Shown here: one piece after another, positions 35,171 through 43,149 of the stretch
Layout: the number at the start of each line of letters is the position of its first letter
Position numbering within the stretch: the stretch's first letter is position 1
Assembly (NCBI RefSeq): GCF_019737615.1
Contig: NZ_JAHKKS010000001.1
Coordinates: 1-64,000, forward strand
DNA from: Sphingobium xanthum
GTDB lineage: Bacteria; Pseudomonadota; Alphaproteobacteria; Sphingomonadales; Sphingomonadaceae
Direction: 5' to 3'
DNA length: 64,000 bases
Notes under the pieces: generated by a model
The model's input: only the letters and a program-made list of their open reading frames with translations
What the model was told of the DNA's origin: nothing
The model's database searches: none
Translations under genes and position numbers: made by a program

Positions 35171-36820
35171 ATGGACAGCAAGACATACAAGACCAGCGAG
35201 ACCGTCGATTTCATCGTCGTCGGTTCCGGCTCCTCCGGCGGCATCGTGGCGCGCGAATTGGCGCGCGCCGGCATGAGCGTCATCGTCATGGAGCAAGGCC
35301 CGCGCATGGAGCCCTGGGACTTCGAGCATGACGAGCTCAAATATCGCCAGCTCTCGGGCATTACCAACAATCCCAGGACCAATCCGCAGACCTTCCGCCG
35401 CGACGCGAGCCAGAAGGCCGTGCAGCCCAGCGGCCGCAACCCGCTGACCTACGCCCGCATCGTCGGCGGCAGCAGCGCGCACTTCAACGCCAATTTCTGG
35501 CGCCTGCATGAGATCGACTTCATCGAGGGCAGTCGCCTGGGCGGTATTGAGGGCGCGAGCCTGGTCGACTGGCCGATCACTTATGCCGAGCTTGAGCCCT
35601 ATTACACGATGGTGGAATGGGAAGTCGGCGTCTCGGGTCTGGCCGGCGCCAGCCCGTTCGATCCGTGGCGCAGCAAGCCATATCCCATGCCGCCGCTGCC
35701 GGTGAAGTCGTCGGGCGTGCTGTTCGAGCGCGGCGGACGCAAGCTCGGGCTACACCCGTTCCCGGCGCCGATGGCGATCAACTCGGTGATCTACAAGGAG
35801 CGCCCGCCATGCGCGCAATGCGGCCTTTGCGGCGGTTTCGGCTGCGAAGTGAAGGCCAAGTCCTCGTCGGTCTGGACCGTCATTCCCGAAGCGGAGGCGA
35901 CCGGCAACTGCGAGGTGCGCTCGGAAAGCTATGTGTACCGCATCGGAATGAATGCCGCCGGCCGCGCCACGGGCGTCCATTATTTCGACAAGGACCGCAA
36001 GGAGCAGTTCCAGAATGCCAGGGCCGTGGTCGTCTGCGCCAATGGCGCCGAGACGCCCAAGCTGTTGCTCAACTCCGCGACCAGTGCCTTTCCGGACGGC
36101 CTCGCCAATTCGAGCGGCAAGGTCGGGCGCTATCTCATGTTCAACAAGGGTGGCGGCGCGCAGGCCAGGTTCGAACATCCGCTCAACGAATATAAGGGCG
36201 CCAACGTCACGCGCATCATCCACGACTGGTACGACAGCGATCCCAAGCGCGGCTTCTATGGCGGCGGCGGGTTCGATGCGCGCTCGGGCGGGCCGCTCAC
36301 CTGGGGCCAGAATGTGCCCGAGGGGACGCCGACCTGGGGGCCGGGCTTCAAGGAATATCTGGAGTCCTACACTTACTGGATGAACTGCTCGGGCCATGGC
36401 ACATCGCTGGCGCAGGAGACCAACCGCGTCGATATCGATCCCGAGATGAAGGACGACTGGGGCGTGCCGTCGATCCGCGTCACCTACAAGGATCATCCTG
36501 ACGACATGAAGCATGCCAAATGGCAGGTCGAGCGTGCCGTCGAGATCATGGACGCGGCCGGCGCCAAGCAGATCGTGCCCGGCGAGATCGGCGCAGCGAG
36601 CGGCGGCGTCCACCTGCTCGGCACCTGCCGCATGGGCAACGACCCCTCCACCTCGGTGATCGACAAATATCACCGCACGCACGACGTGAAGAATCTCTTC
36701 CTCTGCGACGGGTCGAGCATGGTCACGTCCGGCCGTGGTCAGCCGACGCAGACGATCGAGGCACTGGCGTTCCGCGCCGGTGACTATATCGCCAGATTCG
36801 CGAAGGCCAACCAGATCTGA
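35171..36820 (+). CDS. GMC-family FAD oxidoreductase, catalytic subunit, 549 aa
   Basis: Flavoprotein with the FAD motif G18-S-G-S-S-G23 (VDFIVVGSGSSGGIVARELA), the second GMC region (ARIVGGSSAHFNANFWRL), a Cys-rich loop (PPCAQCGLCGGFGCEVKAKSS) and the C-terminal GMC signature with LGTCRMG and GSSMVTSGRGQPTQTIEAL. Lack of a signal peptide plus the adjacent Tat-bearing subunit suggest export as a folded complex to the periplasm. Related enzymes with this subunit layout oxidise sugars, sugar acids or glycosides (gluconate and glycoside-3-dehydrogenases). The Cys-rich loop may hold an Fe-S cluster, as in the FAD-glucoside dehydrogenases. Substrate not determined. Confidence 0.88.
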   Translation: MDSKTYKTSETVDFIVVGSGSSGGIVARELARAGMSVIVMEQGPRMEPWDFEHDELKYRQLSGITNNPRTNPQTFRRDASQKAVQPSGRNPLTYARIVGGSSAHFNANFWRLHEIDFIEGSRLGGIEGASLVDWPITYAELEPYYTMVEWEVGVSGLAGASPFDPWRSKPYPMPPLPVKSSGVLFERGGRKLGLHPFPAPMAINSVIYKERPPCAQCGLCGGFGCEVKAKSSSVWTVIPEAEATGNCEVRSESYVYRIGMNAAGRATGVHYFDKDRKEQFQNARAVVVCANGAETPKLLLNSATSAFPDGLANSSGKVGRYLMFNKGGGAQARFEHPLNEYKGANVTRIIHDWYDSDPKRGFYGGGGFDARSGGPLTWGQNVPEGTPTWGPGFKEYLESYTYWMNCSGHGTSLAQETNRVDIDPEMKDDWGVPSIRVTYKDHPDDMKHAKWQVERAVEIMDAAGAKQIVPGEIGAASGGVHLLGTCRMGNDPSTSVIDKYHRTHDVKNLFLCDGSSMVTSGRGQPTQTIEALAFRAGDYIARFAKANQI

Positions 36821-36900
36821 GCCGATTGGTCATGCCGGATGAGAGGTCATAGGTTGGGCCAATGGATGTAGATCGTGCCTTGTTCCGGCTAACGCAACTT

Positions 36901-36977
36901 GTGCTCCTGCGAAGGCAGGAGCCCAAGGCGGCCAGGCTCCTCGGTTGGGTTCTGGGCTCCTGCCTTCGCAGGAGCAC
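36901..36977. repeat. palindromic extragenic repeat, 25-bp perfect inverted copies
   Basis: Bases 36901-36925 (GTGCTCCTGCGAAGGCAGGA then gccca) recur exactly in reverse complement at 36953-36977, with a 27-bp spacer. Each copy holds the inner palindrome GCTCCTGC-GAAG-GCAGGAGC. The GGAGCAC end of the right copy supplies the only purine-rich ribosome-site candidate for the next gene. Repeats of this type are common in sphingomonads; the pair is directly visible. Confidence 0.85.
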
Positions 36978-36984
36978 GGTATCA

Positions 36985-37920
36985 GTGGGGCAGGGTAAGT
37001 CGTTTCGCACGGCCCGCCGGTTCGCCGCCGGGCACCAGTCCTTCGCGCTGATCGGTGCCGCGCTTCTGCTCGGCGCCGCGTCACCCGCGCTCGAGGCGCC
37101 GCCGTTCGCGCACTGGATCGACGGCACGACCGCCAGCGAGCCGGAGACGCAGGTCCAGAGGATCGATGACGACACGTTCGTCATTCGCCAGTCGGTCCGA
37201 ACCAATTTCGAGGCGCCGTTTCTCTACCTGCTGTTCGGCAAGGATCGCGCTCTGTTGATCGATACCGGCGCGGGGGGCCTCAAGATCCGCCCGACCATAG
37301 ATCGGCTCGTCGCCGAATGGCAGGCGAAGCATGGTGGCCGTCCGATCCGCCTGGTCGTGGCGCATTCGCATGGTCATGGCGACCATCATGCCGGCGACGA
37401 CGAGTTCCGTGCCCGCCCGGATACCGATCTTGTCGGCCTCAAGCCGGGAGAAGTCGCCGCATTCTTCCGCATCCAGCGCTGGCCGGACGATATTGCCCGC
37501 TTCGATCTTGGCGAGCGCATTCTCGACATCATCCCGACGCCCGGTCACGAGCCGGCGCACATGATGGTCTATGACGCACGCACGCAATTGCTGTTTTCCG
37601 GCGACATGCTTTATCCGGGCCGGCTCTACGTGCCGGACGGCAAGTTCGCGGAGTTCCGCGCGAGCGCCGACCGGCTTGCCGCCTTCGCGGCGAAACATCC
37701 GATCCGCGCGCTGCTCGGCGCGCATATCGAGATGACCGCCACGCCGGGACAGGACTATCCGATGAAGGCCGAGACGCATCCGGCCGAGCGTGTGCTTCCG
37801 CTTTCGCCTGCGGCGATTACCGAGTTGCAGCAGGCGGCGGCCAAGGCGGACACGCCGCCCATGATCGATCGGCATGCCGACTTCATCGTTTATCCGCTGC
37901 CGCCTGAGCCTCCATCCTGA
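36985..37920 (+). CDS. secreted MBL-fold hydrolase, 311 aa
   Basis: GTG 36985 is the first usable start after the repeat and gives a signal-like segment (RFAAGHQSFALIGAALLLGAASPALEAP). The metallo-beta-lactamase motif follows at VVAHSHGHGDHHAG (H-G-H-G-D-H), and later ligands are in IIPTPGHEPAHMMVYD and LLFSGDMLYPGRLYV, with GAHIEMT near the end. The reading frame is open further upstream through the repeat, but that part is not protein-like. Exported MBL proteins of this kind often act as lactonases or phosphodiesterases. It follows the GMC oxidoreductase by 164 bp, so a role in lactone hydrolysis after sugar oxidation is possible (inference). Confidence 0.78.
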   Translation: MGQGKSFRTARRFAAGHQSFALIGAALLLGAASPALEAPPFAHWIDGTTASEPETQVQRIDDDTFVIRQSVRTNFEAPFLYLLFGKDRALLIDTGAGGLKIRPTIDRLVAEWQAKHGGRPIRLVVAHSHGHGDHHAGDDEFRARPDTDLVGLKPGEVAAFFRIQRWPDDIARFDLGERILDIIPTPGHEPAHMMVYDARTQLLFSGDMLYPGRLYVPDGKFAEFRASADRLAAFAAKHPIRALLGAHIEMTATPGQDYPMKAETHPAERVLPLSPAAITELQQAAAKADTPPMIDRHADFIVYPLPPEPPS

Positions 37921-37930
37921 CAGGAGGGAG

Positions 37931-39739
37931 CTACTCCGCCGGCTCCGACTGCTTCTCGGTTGCCATCCCGAACACCGGCCCTGCCACGCCCTCCATCAGC
38001 GCCTTGAGCTGCAGTGCCAGATGCAGCGAATGGAAGCGGGACTGCTGCAGATTGCCGCCGTGGAACCAGAGGCCCGGTTGCGCGGTCGGCTTCCACATGT
38101 TGCGCAGTTCGCCTTCCCAGGGGCCGGGGTCCATCGCCGTGTCGGAGCCAAGGCCCCAGCATTGGCCGACCTTGTCCGCGACCTCCTTCGAGATGAGCAT
38201 CTCGGCCCAGTTGTTCATCGGGCCGTAGCCGGTGGCATAGGCGATGACGTCGGCCGGCAGTTCCTCGCCGCTCGTCAGCACGACCGATTGCGGTCGGATT
38301 TCGCGGACGCCGACGCCGCTGCGCACCTTGATCTCGCCCCGGATGATGAGGTCCGACGCGCCGACATCGATATAATAGCCCGAGGCGCGGCGGGGATATT
38401 TGCCTGCAATGCCGGTCTCGTCCTCGGCAAAATCGAGCAGGAAGCCGGTGGCGCGCAGCCTGGCGTAGAAGTCCGCTTCGTCTTCCTGAATGGCGCGGCA
38501 ATTGGCCTGATCCATGCCGATGCGGAATCGGAAGGGCAGGGCGCCGAGCAGGAGGTCCGCCTCGTCCGTGGTCATGCCGGCGGCGACGGCGTCCTCCGAG
38601 AACCAGCCGCGATCCGCGATCTTGCGCATCGAGGACGCCTTGATGACCGTGGTCGACGAGCGCTGGATCATCGTCACCTCGGCCGCCTCGTTCTCCCAGA
38701 GATCGGCGGCGATGTCGTGCGCGGAGTTGTTGGCGCCGATGACGACGCAGCGCTTGCCGCGCATCCCTTCGCCGCCCGGATGATCGGCCGAATGATATTG
38801 CAGGCCTTCGAACGTCTCCGCGCCGGCGATCTCGGGAAAGCTGCGCATGCCCGAGAGCCCGGTCGCGAGCACGAGCTGCCGGGGATGGAGGACGACCGTC
38901 TCGCCGTCGCGATCGACTTCGACCGTCCAGCGGCCGGCGGCTTCGTCGTAGTTCGCGTTGCGGCAGCGCGTGGAACTCCAGATGTCGAGTTCCATGATCC
39001 TCGCATAGCCCTCGAGGAAGTCGCCCATCTTGTCCTTGGCGGTGTAGACCGGCCAATGATCGGGGAAGGGCAGATAGGGCAGATGATCGACCCAGATCGG
39101 ATCGTGCAGGTAGAGCGATTTGTAGCGCACGCGCCAGCTGTCGCCCGGCTTTGCCAGCGCATCGACGATCAGGGTCGGGACGCCGAGCCGCTTGAGGCGC
39201 GCGCCGAGCGCGAGGCCGCCCTGACCGCCGCCGACGATGAGCACATAGGGCTGAACCTCGCGGCCGAGGGTGCGTGCCGTCTCCTCGCGCTCGTCCGTCC
39301 ATGTCTGCCGCCCGCGCCAGGCGGCATGATGTGCGCCTTCGATGCGGCGGCGTCGGGCGGGCTCCTCATGGCCGATCAGTTCCTGCCCCGCGGTCAGCAG
39401 CGTGACCGCCTTGCCGTCCTTGAGGCGCACATGGCCGGTGCCGCGCACCATCGCGGTCTCGAAGCTGAACCACCCCTCCACATAAGGCTCGGTCGCGCGC
39501 GGTTCCCCCTTGGGCGCGACCGTGACCGGCCCGGCATGCGCCAGCTGCTCGCGCAGCAAACGGCCCACGCTCTCGCGTCCCTCGACCGTCACCAATGTCC
39601 AGGAGAAGGCGACGAAATCGCGCCAGTAGCAGTCCCCATCCGCGAACAGGGCCTGCGCAGCCGCGATATCGCCCCTGGCGAGCGTCGCCCCGAATGCGTC
39701 GATCCAGTCGTGCAGCTGCTGCGTGGCGGTTTCTGTCAT
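37931..39739 (-). CDS. flavin-containing monooxygenase fused to N-terminal NTF2-like domain, 602 aa
   Basis: Residues 1-130 form an NTF2/SnoaL-like domain (TATQQLHDWIDAFGATLARGDIAAAQALFADGDCYWRDFVAFSWT...), the rest a flavin monooxygenase. FAD motif GGGQGGLALGARLKRLGVPTLIVDALAKPGDSWR begins near 168. The NADP motif GANNSAHDIAADL and the FMO-type fingerprint ATGYGP are present. The C-terminal part ends in HGGNLQQSRFHSLHLALQLKALMEGVAGP. The NTF2-like domain before an FMO core is a recurrent fusion in actinobacterial and sphingomonad enzymes, probably acting as a lid or dimerisation unit. Likely oxygenates a ketone, amine or hydrophobic organic substrate; substrate unknown. Confidence 0.86.
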   Translation of the reverse strand: MTETATQQLHDWIDAFGATLARGDIAAAQALFADGDCYWRDFVAFSWTLVTVEGRESVGRLLREQLAHAGPVTVAPKGEPRATEPYVEGWFSFETAMVRGTGHVRLKDGKAVTLLTAGQELIGHEEPARRRRIEGAHHAAWRGRQTWTDEREETARTLGREVQPYVLIVGGGQGGLALGARLKRLGVPTLIVDALAKPGDSWRVRYKSLYLHDPIWVDHLPYLPFPDHWPVYTAKDKMGDFLEGYARIMELDIWSSTRCRNANYDEAAGRWTVEVDRDGETVVLHPRQLVLATGLSGMRSFPEIAGAETFEGLQYHSADHPGGEGMRGKRCVVIGANNSAHDIAADLWENEAAEVTMIQRSSTTVIKASSMRKIADRGWFSEDAVAAGMTTDEADLLLGALPFRFRIGMDQANCRAIQEDEADFYARLRATGFLLDFAEDETGIAGKYPRRASGYYIDVGASDLIIRGEIKVRSGVGVREIRPQSVVLTSGEELPADVIAYATGYGPMNNWAEMLISKEVADKVGQCWGLGSDTAMDPGPWEGELRNMWKPTAQPGLWFHGGNLQQSRFHSLHLALQLKALMEGVAGPVFGMATEKQSEPAE

Positions 39740-39806
39740 GAGAGCGTGATGCCAAAACCAGCTATACGCAAACCAATAGGTCTTTTGCCGCTGGCATAAC
39801 TGCTGG

Positions 39807-40247
39807 CTATTGTGACGGCGCGTCGGGGATCGCGAAGACGCCGCTGCCGCGCGCGATCACGCCCTTGTCGCCGAGCAGCAGGCCGTCGCAGAATACGAAG
39901 CGCCGCGCCTTGCGGACCACGCGGCAGCGACTCTCGAGCCATTCGCCGACCTGCGCGGCGCGCACGAAGTCGACATTCATGCTGATCGTCGGCGCGGGGC
40001 GTTCGGCCACGGACCAGGCGTTGCGGCCCATCGATATGTCCATCAGCGCGGCGATGAGGCCGCCATGCGCCGTGCCGAGCATGTTGCAGTTCTTCTTCTC
40101 GATGCGGAAGCCGACGCGCGTCAGCTCCATCCCGTCCGGCTGGAAATGGATGTTGCGGTAGATCGCGCCGTTGATCGCCTCGAACGGGTCGTCCTTGTCC
40201 CAGATTTCCCAGTCTTCGGCGCGCCAGGGGCCTTTCGTCTCGCTCAC
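39807..40247 (-). CDS. PaaI-like hotdog thioesterase, 146 aa
   Basis: Hotdog-fold protein: GTAHGGLIAALMDISMGRNAW is the PaaI/4-hydroxybenzoyl-CoA thioesterase motif (HGG...D), and TISMNVDFVRAAQVGEWLES and VFCDGLLLGDKGVIARGSGVFAI follow. Length 146 aa is usual. The known reaction of the family is hydrolysis of phenylacetyl- or hydroxyaromatic-CoA esters. It may release an acyl-CoA side product in this region. It is transcribed towards the FMO gene with 67 bp between them and is divergent from the TauD-like gene, sharing a 168-bp promoter region. Confidence 0.84.
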   Translation of the reverse strand: MSETKGPWRAEDWEIWDKDDPFEAINGAIYRNIHFQPDGMELTRVGFRIEKKNCNMLGTAHGGLIAALMDISMGRNAWSVAERPAPTISMNVDFVRAAQVGEWLESRCRVVRKARRFVFCDGLLLGDKGVIARGSGVFAIPDAPSQ

Positions 40248-40415
40248 ATCCTGCTCCTCGTTCCCGTCGCAATCGCGACTAGCGCCTCGTGCCGCGCGGG
40301 ATGAAGAACTGCGGACTATGGAGTATCAGCATAAGTAATGAACCCGGGGCATCGGCAAGGCGTATGGGCATAGTGATTGGCTGCGCCTATCCGTGCGCTG
40401 CCCGTGGAGAAGAGT

Positions 40416-41342
40416 ATGTCCGTTTCCCTTGCCAGCGCGCCGGCCGCTGGTTTCGAGAGCAAATATCTGACGTTCACGCCGCTCAATCCCCATTTCGGGG
40501 CGTGCGCCGAGGGCCTCGATCTCACTCGGCCGCTGACGGTGGAGCAGCGCAACGAGCTGCGCGCGGCGATGAACCATTTCGCGGTGCTGGTCTTCCCGGG
40601 GCAGCAGTTCACGGACGAGACGCAGGCTGCCTTCGCCGAGCAGTTCGGCACGATCGAGGCGACGCCGACTTTGGTCGATCAGGAGCGCCGCCGCCTTCCG
40701 AACATGAAGATCAACGACATCTCGAACCTCGGCGCGGACGGCGAGATCCTCGCCGTGGACGATCGTCGCCGCATGTTCAATCTCGGCAATCTGCTCTGGC
40801 ACAGCGACAGCAGCTTCAAGCCGACCCCGGCTTACTGGTCGATGCTGCATGCCCGCGTCATCCCGCCGAGCGAGGGGGAAACCGAGTTCATCGACACGCG
40901 CGTCGCCTGGGATCATCTGCCCGAGAAGATGCAGGCCGAGATTCGGGATCTCGTCACCGAACATTCGCTGATCTTCTCGCGCATGCAGCTCGGTTTCGAA
41001 GCGTTCAGCCCGGAGGAAGCCGCGCGCTGCAAGCCGGTGCCGCAGCGGCTGGTGCGTCGCCATGCCGAGAGCGGGCGGCTCGCGCTTTACCTGTCCGCCC
41101 ATATTGGCCGCATTCAGGGCCAGCAGACGCCCGAGGCGATGGCGCTGATCCGCGACCTCACCGAGTTCGCGACGCAGCGCGCCTTCGTCTATCAGCATCG
41201 CTGGACCGTGAAGGACCTCGTCATCTGGGACAATCGCTGCACCATGCACCGGGGCCTGCGCTATGACGACAAGCTTTATCCGCGCGATCTGCGCCGGGTG
41301 ACGCTCGAGGATATTGCGCCGACGCTGGAGCAGCCGGTCTGA
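40416..41342 (+). CDS. TauD/TfdA-family 2-oxoglutarate-dependent dioxygenase, 308 aa
   Basis: Start ATG 40416 with GGAGAAGAG ribosome site. The Fe(II) facial triad is visible as H129-S-D131 (LLWHSDSSFKP) and H278 (NRCTMHRGLRYDD), with the 2-oxoglutarate salt-bridge Arg in YPRDLRRVT near 290. These enzymes use 2-oxoglutarate and O2 to hydroxylate or cleave C-O, C-S or C-N bonds, as in taurine or 2,4-D breakdown. Its stop overlaps the start of the ThDP enzyme (TGATG), so the product is probably handed to that decarboxylase or ligase-type enzyme. A second member lies at 60151 with 38 percent-like overall resemblance by eye only. Confidence 0.88.
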   Translation: MSVSLASAPAAGFESKYLTFTPLNPHFGACAEGLDLTRPLTVEQRNELRAAMNHFAVLVFPGQQFTDETQAAFAEQFGTIEATPTLVDQERRRLPNMKINDISNLGADGEILAVDDRRRMFNLGNLLWHSDSSFKPTPAYWSMLHARVIPPSEGETEFIDTRVAWDHLPEKMQAEIRDLVTEHSLIFSRMQLGFEAFSPEEAARCKPVPQRLVRRHAESGRLALYLSAHIGRIQGQQTPEAMALIRDLTEFATQRAFVYQHRWTVKDLVIWDNRCTMHRGLRYDDKLYPRDLRRVTLEDIAPTLEQPV

Positions 41343-42976
41343 TGGCGGCCAATCCGAGCGTAGCGGGGGCCGTCAGCCTCAGCGTCACCGAGGCGATGGT
41401 CGAGGAATTGGCGCGGCGCGGGGTCACGCATATGTTCGGCGTGCCCGGCGGCGAGTGCAATCTCGATTTCATCGCGGCGGCCGACAAGGCGGGCGTGCGG
41501 TTCGTGCTGACGCGCACCGAGACGTCCGCCTCGATCATGGCCTGCGTCGCGGGCGAACTGACCGGCACGACCGGCGTCGCCATGACCACGCGCGGGCCGG
41601 GGCTGTGCGCCGCGACCAACGGCGTCGCCTATGCCGATCTCGATCGCGCGCCCCTGCTGCTGATCGCCGACGGCTATGAGGACGATCAGGCCTATATCAG
41701 CCACCAGCGCATCGATCAGATCGCCGTGCTCGCGCCGATGCTGCGCGCCAGCTCGGACTTGCGGAGTGGCGATGCGCTCGGCGAGCTGGACCGGCTGCTG
41801 GCGGCGACCATGTCGCAGCCGCATGGGCCGGCCTATCTCGAAGTCGCCGGATCGCGCATCCGTCGTCCGGCCGAGGATGCGCCATCCGCCGCGCCGAAAG
41901 CTGCTATGGCGTCGATCGATCCGGCCGCGCTGGAGCAGGCGCGTGCCATGCTCGCCAAGGCCAAGCGCCCGGTGATCATCGCGGGGCTGCAGGCGCGTCG
42001 TCCGGAAGCAGCGGCGGCGATCAACCGCTTCGTCAAGGCCACCGGCTGTCCGGCGCTGACGACCTACAAGGCCAAGGGTGTCGTCTCGGAGCGCACGCGG
42101 CTCGGTCTCGGTCTCTATGCGGGTGGCGTGGCGGAAGAGCCGTTGCTGCGCGCGGCCGATCTCATCCTGCTTTACGGCTTCGATCCGGTCGAGGGGCCGC
42201 CATCGCCCTGGCGCTATCATGATAGGCCGACGGTCGAGCTTTCCGAACATGCCCATGCGCACAGCCTGCTTCATCCCGAGCAGTTGCTGGTGGCCGATAT
42301 CGCCGCGACGCTGGATGCGCTGGCCGATGCCTTGCCTAAACCGGACTGGACGGCGGACGAACTGGCGACCGCCAAGGATCGCCTGTGGACGGCGGCGCTG
42401 ACGCCGACCGGCGAGGGCATCGCGCCGTCGCAGCTCGTTCAGGCCGCCCGCGCGGCCTTCCCGCCCGAGACGCGGATCGCCATCGATGCGGGCGCGCATA
42501 TGCTGCCGGTGCTGCACCTCTGGCAGAGCGGCGAGGCGAACGAGTCGCTCATCTCGCGCGGCCTCTCGACCATGGGGTTCGCGCTGCCTGCCGCGCTCGC
42601 GGCAAGCCTTGTCGATCCGGACCGGCCGACGATCGCCTTCACCGGAGACGGCGGCATCATGATGTGCCTCGGCGAACTTGGCACCGCGATCCAATATGGC
42701 GCGACGCCGATCGTCGTCGTGTTCAACGACAGCGCGCTGACCCTGATCGGCGCCAAGCAGAAACGGCGGCAACTCGCGCCAGCGGGCGTCGATTTCTCGG
42801 ACACCGATTTCGCGAAAATCGCCGATGGCTTCGGCTGGTGGACTCGGCGGGTGACCGACGCCGCCGATCTGGCCGGCGCTTTCGCTGATGCGCAGAAGGC
42901 GGGCAAGGCAGCGCTGATCGACGTGGTGATCAATCCCGCGCAATATGACGATCAGATATTGGCGATCCGAGGTTAG
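41342..42976 (+). CDS. thiamine-diphosphate-dependent enzyme, acetolactate synthase-like, 544 aa
   Basis: ThDP enzyme with N-terminal pyrimidine domain (GVTHMFGVPGGECN...), conserved Glu for ThDP activation in RTETSASIMA, a middle domain (KRPVIIAGLQARRPEAAAAI), and the C-terminal ThDP motif GDGGIMMCLGELGTAIQYG...NDS. It belongs to the large family of acetolactate synthase, benzoylformate decarboxylase and oxalyl-CoA decarboxylase relatives; the active-site pocket residues cannot be assigned to one of them. Start overlaps the TauD stop by one base set (TGATG). A decarboxylation after the TauD hydroxylation would be consistent. No FAD-binding marks typical of real acetolactate synthase were seen. 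Confidence 0.85.
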   Translation: MAANPSVAGAVSLSVTEAMVEELARRGVTHMFGVPGGECNLDFIAAADKAGVRFVLTRTETSASIMACVAGELTGTTGVAMTTRGPGLCAATNGVAYADLDRAPLLLIADGYEDDQAYISHQRIDQIAVLAPMLRASSDLRSGDALGELDRLLAATMSQPHGPAYLEVAGSRIRRPAEDAPSAAPKAAMASIDPAALEQARAMLAKAKRPVIIAGLQARRPEAAAAINRFVKATGCPALTTYKAKGVVSERTRLGLGLYAGGVAEEPLLRAADLILLYGFDPVEGPPSPWRYHDRPTVELSEHAHAHSLLHPEQLLVADIAATLDALADALPKPDWTADELATAKDRLWTAALTPTGEGIAPSQLVQAARAAFPPETRIAIDAGAHMLPVLHLWQSGEANESLISRGLSTMGFALPAALAASLVDPDRPTIAFTGDGGIMMCLGELGTAIQYGATPIVVVFNDSALTLIGAKQKRRQLAPAGVDFSDTDFAKIADGFGWWTRRVTDAADLAGAFADAQKAGKAALIDVVINPAQYDDQILAIRG

Positions 42977-42980
42977 TCTT

Positions 42981-43141
42981 TCCTCGCCCCGAACGGAGAG
43001 AGGATAGGGGAGCTTGCCGACGCAGGTCGGCTAGCGGACCTTGGAGAGGGGAATTTGGGCGCCGTGGCTGCCCCCCTCTCCAACTGCGCCTAGCGAGTAA
43101 ATTCGCAAGGCTTCGTATCCTCTCCCCATGCGGGGCGAGGA
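42981..43141. repeat. small inverted-repeat element (MITE- or REP-like), about 160 bp
   Basis: A 26-bp end TCCTCGCCCCGAACGGAGAG (continuing aggata) at 42981-43006 is matched by an imperfect reverse complement at 43116-43141 (TATCCTCTCCCCATGCGGGG continuing cgagga). The enclosed 109 bases contain a second nested pair around 43037-43085 (TTGGAGAGGGG against CCCCCTCTCCAA). It sits exactly between the ends of the ThDP enzyme gene and the SDR gene, in a convergent-gene gap. It has no coding potential. Confidence 0.72.
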
Positions 43142-43149
43142 TAGGGACT

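Noticed and set aside
36862-36984. Longer version of the secreted MBL protein starting upstream of the repeat
   Set aside because: The extra residues are translated from the palindromic repeat, so they would encode reverse-repeat peptide rather than protein sequence. GTG 36985 gives a signal-like start.
41400-41700. Calling the ThDP enzyme acetolactate synthase (ilvB/ilvI)
   Set aside because: No small regulatory subunit gene is near, no FAD-binding features are visible, and the catabolic setting makes a biosynthetic role unlikely.
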